This document shows, in pieces, positions 32,892-38,634 of a DNA stretch of 38,634 nt (positions are counted from its first letter, which is position 1; every line of letters begins with the position of its first letter). The position numbers were made by a program, and so were the translations under genes. Source of the stretch: Candidatus Saccharimonadota bacterium (GTDB lineage: Bacteria > Patescibacteriota > Saccharimonadia > Saccharimonadales > JAGQNK01); assembly GCA_020428105.1 (NCBI GenBank), contig JAGQNK010000013.1, positions 1-38,634 of the forward strand. The letters run 5' to 3'. The notes beneath the pieces are model-generated. The model had not been told where the DNA came from, ran no database searches, and saw nothing but the letters and a program-made list of their open reading frames with translations.

Positions 32892-34551
32892 TGCCTTCGA
32901 TCACAATTGTAATTCTGTCTGCCTTTTTCGGAGTTGATTGGACCCAAAACGGACTATAGTTAACCTCAACTTCGTTAATACCTGGACGTGCTTTTAGCAT
33001 CTGCTGTATGTCGCCACGCTTTTTGCCAGTAATTTCCGTCCTAAGTGCTTCTTCGTTAATGTCCGGACCGGCTACAACACTAGTTTGCAACAATAACTTC
33101 ACTTGGCCATTTTGAACCAGCTCATCCACTTTAATCACGGCTTTATCTAAGCCATTATCTATGATGACTTGTGTCTTGGGATCAATTTTGGTGCGCGCTT
33201 CTTCTTCTACCAACACCTTGAGATCATCCTTCTTGATACCGGTCATAGTAGAGATCGTAGTTGACGTAACCGTCACCTCGCTTGCCTCAGCTCCAACCTG
33301 AGGTGAACTTGATAGCACAGGAGTGCCGGCCTTAAAAGTATCGTCCACCGGCTGGTATCCCGCTTCCTGGATATCACTCTTGAGCTGTTGCTGAGCTTTA
33401 TCGCCACCGCGTTTGTTGATCGCGTCTTTCGCTTTGTCAACATCTTCTTGTGTCACTACTTTGACAACCTTGTCTGTTCCTCCGGTCATTGAATCGTCAT
33501 TCGTGCCCGACACGGCAGAGTATCCAGCTATCGTAAACGACTTGCCAGAACCAAAGTTGTACTCATCGCCAGGGTTCTGAGCGGTGACATCTACAGAGCC
33601 AATGAAGCTACATCCGTCACCAAAGTCAGGTGTAGTCAAACTAACAGAAGTTTTTGTAATAAAAGTCAGGTTATTGGTACTTACGCCTGTTCCTGCTGGA
33701 ATCGTGGGTGGCAGGCCGTCAACATCAGAGCAAGTAATCGACATGGTGACGTTACCAGATGCTTTGGTGCCAACGTTCTTCTCGCCAGTTGCAGCAACTT
33801 TTTCGGTATCGGTACTCTTGAATTCTTTGCTTAGAGCCGGAATAGATTTGCTCTCTTTGTCCAGTTTTTGCAAGCCAGGATCTGCGACAAGCGTCAACTG
33901 GATGTCGATATTACTGGTGTCGGTTTGGAGTACTACAGTTGCCTTTGGCAAAACCACAAGTGCCATAACCAGCCCAACAATAACCAGAGCAAGCGCGGCA
34001 AAGCCTACAAATAACTTTGTGCGGAACTTTTCAAAATTTGGAATCTTAAATTTCTTTTGTGCGGTATTTTCTTTTTTGGCTTTTTTTCCACTACCGTCTT
34101 GTGTATCAGTTTTATTATTAGCATCTGGTACTTCACTGTTGTCCAGTTCAATACTTTGCTCATCATCTGGGACTCCTGATAGCTGACCAACTGAAGTCGA
34201 CTTATCAAGCTGCACATCTTCATCTTGATCTGCGGTATTTGCGGCCGCCATAACCGACATTGGGGCTGGCGGAATTTCTGGCTTGCTCTGCAGTGTCTTA
34301 GCTACATGTATGCCGACTGCACCGGCCAGTGGCAACAGTGCCGTCTCTGACGTAATCAGCACCACACTCTTTTTCTCGTTTTCGGCTGTTCGTTTTAATA
34401 GTTTCATGTTTACAATACTCTGGAAAACCGTAGCTCTCTTCGGCAAGACTAAAGCAACAATCTTATTCGACGAGCTTTGCAATTTATCAATCACAGACGT
34501 AATTTCGTCGTCTACATCGATATAAATAGTATCTTTGGAATCATTCGTCAT
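32857..34551 (-). CDS. Single-pass membrane protein with baseplate-J-like outer region
   Basis: 564 residues. The N-terminal ~95 residues (IYIDVDDEITSVIDKLQ, ALVLPKRATVFQSIVNMKLL, VVLITSETALLPLAGAVGI) form a small alpha/beta domain that I recall from CPR proteins. After an acidic/Lys-rich linker comes one membrane helix (~182-205, LFVGFAALALVIVGLVMALVVL, split). The outer part has GTKASGNVTM and TIPAGTGVSTNNLTF, resembling baseplate J/gp47-like proteins. It sits 7 nt after an FtsA/PilM-like gene, suggesting a pilus-like or envelope-spanning machine (inference). The C-terminus overlaps ruvX. Confidence 0.75.
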   Translation of the reverse strand: MTNDSKDTIYIDVDDEITSVIDKLQSSSNKIVALVLPKRATVFQSIVNMKLLKRTAENEKKSVVLITSETALLPLAGAVGIHVAKTLQSKPEIPPAPMSVMAAANTADQDEDVQLDKSTSVGQLSGVPDDEQSIELDNSEVPDANNKTDTQDGSGKKAKKENTAQKKFKIPNFEKFRTKLFVGFAALALVIVGLVMALVVLPKATVVLQTDTSNIDIQLTLVADPGLQKLDKESKSIPALSKEFKSTDTEKVAATGEKNVGTKASGNVTMSITCSDVDGLPPTIPAGTGVSTNNLTFITKTSVSLTTPDFGDGCSFIGSVDVTAQNPGDEYNFGSGKSFTIAGYSAVSGTNDDSMTGGTDKVVKVVTQEDVDKAKDAINKRGGDKAQQQLKSDIQEAGYQPVDDTFKAGTPVLSSSPQVGAEASEVTVTSTTISTMTGIKKDDLKVLVEEEARTKIDPKTQVIIDNGLDKAVIKVDELVQNGQVKLLLQTSVVAGPDINEEALRTEITGKKRGDIQQMLKARPGINEVEVNYSPFWVQSTPKKADRITIVIEGNGINHNADSNQ

Positions 34552-34558
34552 ATTATGC

Positions 34559-35851
34559 CTACACTCTTAACATTCTATCAATTTTTTCCTTTACTGAATT
34601 TGCTGGTTTGGTGTCTTGCTGAATAGTATCAAGGCCGACGCGCAACAATCCCATGGAAGTAATGAAGGTATGATCCGCCACATCACCAGTTTTGTCTACC
34701 ACGCCAACGACCTGCTCGGGCTTGATGTGCTGAACAGTTGGCTTACGTGTAAAAGGAAGTTCCTTGTACCACTGTGTTTTACTCAGAGAGTCCATTAGCA
34801 TACTCAAGCTAGATCCACCGCCACACAACAAGACACGATTTGGCAAATGGTCTAATTTGGTGAACTCGCCTAGAGCAAGTTCTACGCCACTAGTCCATAC
34901 ATCTAGAGTCTTGCTCAGAATCTTTTCAGCTGCTGCTTGTTTGTTCTGGGGTAACCTATCCGTCCCAAGATTCAGCTTTAGCTCTTCTGCAAGTCTAAAA
35001 TCAATACCTAACTCTCGCTCCAATGTACGCGTGTAAGCTCGTCCGCCAATTCCGAACATCTTTGTGCCCTGAACGCCACCTTCATTTATTACCGCGATGT
35101 CCGTTGTTCCACCGCCAACATCCATCAAGATCGCGCTCATGTTCGCATTCGGGTCATTGCCAATCACCGACCTAGCAACAGCAAAGGGCTCTGCGGCTAC
35201 GGCCAGCAGATCCAGATCCAATTCTTGGGCGGTACGCTCTAAAGCCCCAATATGCACAAGTGGCGCAAAGGCAGTATATAACTGCACAATCACGTCCTTT
35301 CCCGGAAAGCCAACCGGATTGGTTACTTTGTAGCCGTCAATGTCGATACCAACAAGCGCGCTGTTAACCAAACGTATCTCGACTTCTTTACCGCCCAACT
35401 CCCAGGCTAACTCTTGCTTGGCTCGCTTCTCAGCACGCTGCTGCACCAAACCTATAATCTTCTCTAGCTCCTCGACATCCAACGGCTTACTGGCATTTTT
35501 GCGGGTACAACGCACTGTGATAGTAGTACCTTTGACCAACTCGCCAGCGATACCAATTACTGCAGTTCTAGCACTGACGCCAGCCTGTTGCTCCGCTTGG
35601 TTCAATGCCTCGTCACAGTTGGCAACCACTGCACCAATATCAGCTATTGCCCCAGCGTGCATATCCGATAATTCTTGGTGCGCACGACCAACACCTATAA
35701 TCTCTAATTGGTCGTCATTTACTTCTGCTACCAGAGCCTTTACAAACTCAGTACCAATATCAAGACCTACGACGTACTGCTTGTCATTCGGCACAGTTGG
35801 CTTAGCTTTCTTCAATACAGAGCTGGAAAGACTGGAGAGTTTATTTAGCAT
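34559..35851 (-). CDS. FtsA/PilM-like actin-fold ATPase
   Basis: About 430 residues. Actin-fold motifs are clear: phosphate 1 VVGLDIGTEFVKALVAEV, an inserted SHS2-like 1C region, phosphate 2 MDVGGGTTDIAVINEGG, and adenosine motif RVLLCGGGSSL. The family includes FtsA (divisome) and PilM (type IV pilus). The C-terminal tail has IDRMLRV, not a clear amphipathic FtsA anchor. The next gene is a membrane protein rather than a typical PilN, so the role is open. ATG 35851 is preferred over 35860 because a TGC-TATAAT box ends 1 nt before the latter and 10 nt before the former. Confidence 0.85.
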   Translation of the reverse strand: MLNKLSSLSSSVLKKAKPTVPNDKQYVVGLDIGTEFVKALVAEVNDDQLEIIGVGRAHQELSDMHAGAIADIGAVVANCDEALNQAEQQAGVSARTAVIGIAGELVKGTTITVRCTRKNASKPLDVEELEKIIGLVQQRAEKRAKQELAWELGGKEVEIRLVNSALVGIDIDGYKVTNPVGFPGKDVIVQLYTAFAPLVHIGALERTAQELDLDLLAVAAEPFAVARSVIGNDPNANMSAILMDVGGGTTDIAVINEGGVQGTKMFGIGGRAYTRTLERELGIDFRLAEELKLNLGTDRLPQNKQAAAEKILSKTLDVWTSGVELALGEFTKLDHLPNRVLLCGGGSSLSMLMDSLSKTQWYKELPFTRKPTVQHIKPEQVVGVVDKTGDVADHTFITSMGLLRVGLDTIQQDTKPANSVKEKIDRMLRV

Positions 35852-35861
35852 AATCGACATA

Positions 35862-35870
35862 ATTATAGCA
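35862..35870 (-). promoter_or_regulatory. Extended -10 promoter of the FtsA/PilM-like operon
   Basis: TGC-TATAAT on the minus strand. It fixes the likely start at ATG 35851 and implies a very short or absent leader. Confidence 0.65.
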
Positions 35871-35888
35871 CGTAGAGCGCATTATACT

Positions 35889-35942
35889 CTATCGCAAAAC
35901 CGCCTTGATGCGCCGTACTCCAGCCGAGGAAGCCTCTTCTTT
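35889..35942 (-). repeat. Downstream copy of the alaS 3' end (54-bp direct repeat)
   Basis: It matches 36042-36095 at 53 of 54 positions, including the stop codon. On the minus strand it would encode KEEASSAGVRRIKAVLR and stop. The period is 153 nt (51 codons). Confidence 0.9.
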
Positions 35943-36041
35943 ACGGCTCCGTCTCATGAGACAAACCTACGGTTTTTCTCATCGCGCGGTGCACCGAAGT
36001 AAATTCGGTCGCCCGGCTGCTCTTTTCCCTCACATTTACGG
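35943..36041 (-). other. Hairpin-rich spacer between the two alaS 3' end copies
   Basis: ATGAGA and AAACC (35956-35967) pair with GGTTT and TCTCAT (35971-35982) with one mismatch. ACCGAA-GTAAA-TTCGGT (35993-36009) is a perfect 6-bp hairpin. GTCTCATGAGAC (35951-35962) is a perfect palindrome. No T-tract follows, so it is not an ordinary terminator. Confidence 0.6.
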
Positions 36042-36095
36042 CTATTGCAAAACCGCCTTGATGCGCCGTACTCCAGCCGAGGAAGCCTCTTCTTT
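36042..36095 (-). repeat. Genic copy of the 54-bp alaS 3' direct repeat
   Basis: It contains the last 17 codons of alaS and its stop. Its twin lies at 35889-35942. Confidence 0.9.
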
Positions 36096-37928
36096 GAGAA
36101 TCTTGAAACGCTTTCCATCTTCAAAAAGCTGCAAGGTATGGTCGACGTGCGGGCCACCACAAATCTCAAAACTAAATGGTTTTTCGGCATCGTCAGCAAT
36201 CATTTTGTAAACTTTGACCGTGTCGCCGTAGCGGTCACCAAACTGACCGAGTGCACCCAATTCACCAGTGGCCTTGTTTGTTGGATACTCCGCCCATGAA
36301 ACTTTCAAATCCTTGGCAATCTGCTCATTCACAATAGCCTCGACTTCGTCGAGCTGTTCACGGGTAACTTTCTCGGTATGAGAGAAGTCAAACCGCAAGC
36401 GCTCCTCGGTAATATTGCTACCCCTCTGTATAACGTGGTCGCCAAGTACATCTCGCAGTGCTTGGTACATCAAGTGCGTAGCCGTGTGATACTTTTTGTG
36501 TTGTAAAGTCTGACCGCCCAAACCACCCTTGAAAGTCCCTTTTGCAGCAGTCTGCGAACGTTCCTGTTGTTCTTTCATCAGGCCATCAAACTCAGCCCGC
36601 CAATTATCCGAAACATAGATGTCTTGTTTGAATGCTTCTTCCACACTCAGTTCTACCGGGAAGCCGTAGGTGTCGTATAGGGTAAATATTTCTTTGCCGG
36701 TCAATCCACCTTCAGTTAGCTTACTGAATTCTCGAATACCTTTGCGCAAGGTCTGGCGAAAAGCCTTCTCCTCGCGCACCAGCACATCAACAACTTCCTG
36801 TCGTTTCTCTGCCACTTCTGGATAGTCATCTTGATATAAGCCCGTGATGACTGGCACAATTTCTTGCAAAAAATTCTGCTCAATACCCAGATCAAAGGCA
36901 AAACGCACCGCCCTGCGTACCAAACGTCGCATCACATACCCCTGCTCTTTGTTGCTAGGCTTGACATCATCAACTGCCAAAAACGTTGCTGCTCGCAAAT
37001 GATCGGCGATCACACGCATGCTTGCGGTATGACTCTCGTATGTCTTACTGCTAATTTCTTGTAGCTTTTCGATAATGGGCCACATTATGCTTATCTTAAA
37101 AACATCTGGACTATCAATAGCGGCGGCTCCGATACGCTCTAGCCCGCCGCCAAAGTCTACATTCGGCTTGGCGAGTGGCTCAAAACCAGCTTCTGTACGA
37201 CGATACTGCATGAATACTTGATTACCTATCTCCATAAACCTGCCCGAATCACTTGCAGGATGAGCCAATCCATATCCTTCGGCATGATTTTGTTCACCAA
37301 AATCATAGAACACTTCACTGTCTGGACCACAAGGGTCGCCAATTGGCGTCTTCGCCAAGCCACCACCACGACTCCACCAGTTTTCTCCGTCGTCGTAGAA
37401 AAAGATGCGCTCGCCCGGCTTAATACCACGTTTATCACCATCCGCCTGACTACCAATTTCGACAATCTGAGCCTCTACACCCTTACTCAGAAAAAGCTCC
37501 TGCCAAATCTTAGCTGCTTCGTCATCCCTTGGAATTCCATCTTTTTCACTTCCAATAAAGCAAGTCACATATATCTTCCAAGGATCCAGACCAACAACGT
37601 CAACCAGAAACTCAAAGAACCAACGAATTTGCTGTTCTTTGAAGTAGTCACCTAAACTCCAGTTGCCAAGCATTTCAAAAAAGGTTGTGTGTCGATTATC
37701 ACCAACATCGTCGATATCTTGAGCACGCAGACAAGTCTGGCTATTAACTAGTCGTGTGCCACTCTGGTGAGGCTCCCCCAGTAGGTATGGTATGAGTGGT
37801 TGCATTCCGCTACCAGTGAAAAGTGTAGTTGGGTCATTGTACGGAACTAATAGCGCCCTAGGAATCTGCGCATGCTCACGATTTTTAAAGAATTCCAAAT
37901 AAGCTTTTCTGATTTGTTGTGCATTCAT
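36042..37928 (-). CDS. alaS: Alanyl-tRNA synthetase, trimmed form
   Basis: 628 residues from ATG 37928 (MNAQQIRKAYLEFF), against ~875 in model bacteria. The class II catalytic core (TTLFTGSGMQPLIPYLLG, GDNRHTTFFEMLGNWSLGDYF region, GGGLERI) and the tRNA-recognition helices are present. The editing domain keeps its zinc motifs HTATH (481-485) and CGGPH (590-594). The beta-barrel segment that normally carries TPFYAESGGQ is missing: the helices end in QQERSQTAAKG and run almost at once into YHTATHLM. The C-terminal C-Ala domain is also absent; the protein stops at GVRRIKAVLQ. The 3' 54 nt are duplicated downstream. TGT-TACAAT ends 7 nt before the ATG, so the mRNA should be leaderless. Confidence 0.95.
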   Translation of the reverse strand: MNAQQIRKAYLEFFKNREHAQIPRALLVPYNDPTTLFTGSGMQPLIPYLLGEPHQSGTRLVNSQTCLRAQDIDDVGDNRHTTFFEMLGNWSLGDYFKEQQIRWFFEFLVDVVGLDPWKIYVTCFIGSEKDGIPRDDEAAKIWQELFLSKGVEAQIVEIGSQADGDKRGIKPGERIFFYDDGENWWSRGGGLAKTPIGDPCGPDSEVFYDFGEQNHAEGYGLAHPASDSGRFMEIGNQVFMQYRRTEAGFEPLAKPNVDFGGGLERIGAAAIDSPDVFKISIMWPIIEKLQEISSKTYESHTASMRVIADHLRAATFLAVDDVKPSNKEQGYVMRRLVRRAVRFAFDLGIEQNFLQEIVPVITGLYQDDYPEVAEKRQEVVDVLVREEKAFRQTLRKGIREFSKLTEGGLTGKEIFTLYDTYGFPVELSVEEAFKQDIYVSDNWRAEFDGLMKEQQERSQTAAKGTFKGGLGGQTLQHKKYHTATHLMYQALRDVLGDHVIQRGSNITEERLRFDFSHTEKVTREQLDEVEAIVNEQIAKDLKVSWAEYPTNKATGELGALGQFGDRYGDTVKVYKMIADDAEKPFSFEICGGPHVDHTLQLFEDGKRFKILKEEASSAGVRRIKAVLQ

Positions 37929-37933
37929 CTCTG

Positions 37934-38080
37934 TTATTGTAACAGAAACCTGTAAATTCCAAGCGCCAGAATCCAAACCGCAATAGTCAAACCTACAAGA
38001 ACACCTCCGCTTGGAGGTTCAACCCTCAGAACAACCCCAGGACTTCCTGGCGGTGTTATAGACCGCTTACTACTTGACAT
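37934..38080 (-). CDS. Small single-pass membrane protein (48 residues) upstream of alaS
   Basis: From ATG 38080 with AGGTG ~6 nt upstream. The N-terminal half is Ser/Pro/Gly rich (MSSSKRSITPPGSPGVVLR), the C-terminal half one hydrophobic helix (VLVGLTIAVWILALGIYRFLL). Family not recognised; an open frame extends to 38131. The alaS -10 box lies in its last codons, so the two genes overlap in regulatory terms. Short length keeps the confidence moderate. Confidence 0.5.
   Translation of the reverse strand: MSSSKRSITPPGSPGVVLRVEPPSGGVLVGLTIAVWILALGIYRFLLQ
37936..37944 (-). promoter_or_regulatory. Extended -10 promoter of alaS
   Basis: TGT-TACAAT on the minus strand, 7 nt before the start codon; it lies within the 3' end of the small upstream gene. 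Confidence 0.55.
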
Positions 38081-38192
38081 TCGAATCACCTGGCTGATAT
38101 GATTCCGGTAATACTTCAAGTAATTGAACATTAATCAAAACCAAAACAACGAGGAAAAGGAGAGGGAAATTGTATTCCTCATATTTAAAAAT

Positions 38193-38634
38193 ATGAAATT
38201 ATTACTCCATAATAAATATCTAAATGCTACAAATTCCATACTCATGTTACGTTCGCTAAGAACAGGTATTAATATACAAATACTCTACATGCTTATAGTA
38301 CTCTCGACGCTAGTAGTAGCGTTATCTCTGCCATTATCCGTATTCGCCGCACCCGCCCCGAATGATACTCCGACCTACCTAAGAACCCTTGGAGGTGCCC
38401 AGGCCCCACAAGCCGTTACCACAGACTCTGCAAATAATGTATACATTACCGATACCATAAACAACAGGGTACAGAAATTTGATAGTACCGGCACCCTGGT
38501 TCTTCAGTGGGGCACGAGCGGCACCGGCAACGGCCAGTTTATTATGCCCTTGGGCATAATTGTCGATTCCCTCGGCAATGTATATGTATCTGATACTTTT
38601 AACCATCGTGTGCAGAAGTTTGATAGCACTGGAG
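38193..38634 (+). CDS. Secreted NHL-repeat protein (partial, 3' end outside window)
   Basis: The frame is open from ATG 38193 to the window end (147 codons). A signal peptide is visible (LYMLIVLSTLVVALSLPLSVFA-APAP). Two NHL repeats follow: NVYITDTINNRVQKFDSTG and NVYVSDTFNHRVQKFDSTG, the blades of a beta-propeller. Such proteins are usually extracellular and bind protein or glycan partners. The true start could be ATG 38244 or 38289, both in frame and before the signal helix. GAGGAA (38151-38156) can pair with TTCCTC (38175-38180) in the leader. It is oriented away from the alaS group. Confidence 0.82.
   Translation, partial: MKLLLHNKYLNATNSILMLRSLRTGINIQILYMLIVLSTLVVALSLPLSVFAAPAPNDTPTYLRTLGGAQAPQAVTTDSANNVYITDTINNRVQKFDSTGTLVLQWGTSGTGNGQFIMPLGIIVDSLGNVYVSDTFNHRVQKFDSTG

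Noticed and set aside
33584-34186. Plus-strand frame of 200 codons
   Set aside because: Antisense to the baseplate-J-like gene; composition follows the complementary codons.
32857-34551. Baseplate-J-like protein as part of a phage tail or contractile injection system
   Set aside because: No sheath, tube, spike or other baseplate genes are in the window, and the protein has its own membrane helix and a PilM-like partner.
35340-36002. Plus-strand frame of 220 codons
   Set aside because: Antisense to the FtsA/PilM-like gene and crossing its promoter; no start signals.
38379-38606. Minus-strand frame of 75 codons
   Set aside because: Antisense to the NHL-repeat coding region, which has a signal peptide and clear repeats.
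1-38634. CRISPR arrays, rRNA genes, other tRNAs and UGA-to-glycine recoding
   Set aside because: No spaced direct repeats or rRNA-like sequence were seen, no second tRNA was recognised by eye, and genes such as uvrA end cleanly at TGA.

Overview
The window looks like a chromosomal piece of a Candidate Phyla Radiation bacterium, most likely Candidatus Saccharibacteria (TM7) or a close relative. The reasons are: short or trimmed versions of housekeeping proteins (AlaRS of 628 residues, UvrC of 504); a peptide-binding protein held by an N-terminal membrane helix with no lipobox; a Gram-positive-like surface with an LPXTG-type anchor (LANTG) and many peptidoglycan hydrolases; an FtsA/PilM-like protein next to a baseplate-J-like membrane protein; and UGA used as a stop (uvrA ends in TGA), unlike SR1/Gracilibacteria. 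The assignment is an inference without database support. Most genes lie on the minus strand. I see no CRISPR array, prophage, transposase or integrase.

Layout. 1-3808: cell-surface decoration (partial LicC-like nucleotidyltransferase, a GT-LicD fusion, a sortase-type beta-helix surface protein). 3809-6570: an accessory island, an MFS transporter plus ArsR regulator enclosed by ~360-bp inverted repeats (inner 120 bp nearly identical), abutting tRNA-Leu(GAG). 6571-11797: peptide-binding protein, SecG, a small holin-like membrane protein, Xaa-Pro aminopeptidase and UvrC. 11835-15441: a two-gene operon with a large membrane-anchored amidase plus lysozyme-like protein and an unknown partner. 15595-21606: TrhO, an ABC exporter, a large tail-anchored unknown, ribosomal protein L25 and DedA. 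21620-29970: UvrA between two unknown genes, prephenate dehydratase, small membrane proteins, exonuclease I and Obg. 30023-35851: LysM-CHAP hydrolase behind a structured leader, and the FtsA/PilM-like / baseplate-J-like / RuvX / MltG operon. 36042-38634: trimmed AlaRS with a duplicated 3' end, a 48-residue membrane protein and the start of a secreted NHL-repeat protein.

Two themes stand out. First, four wall-cutting or wall-linked enzymes (amidase/lysozyme, CHAP, MltG, and LicD/LicC decoration) plus surface proteins fit a cell that lives on another cell. Second, at least ten genes carry a -10 box only 6-12 nt before the start codon, often of the extended TGn type, which predicts leaderless mRNAs, while another set has clear Shine-Dalgarno sites. 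The most unusual structure is the inverted-repeat cassette: both arms encode an intact, slightly different copy of the transporter's C-terminal tail with its stop codon, so inversion would leave the transporter gene whole.
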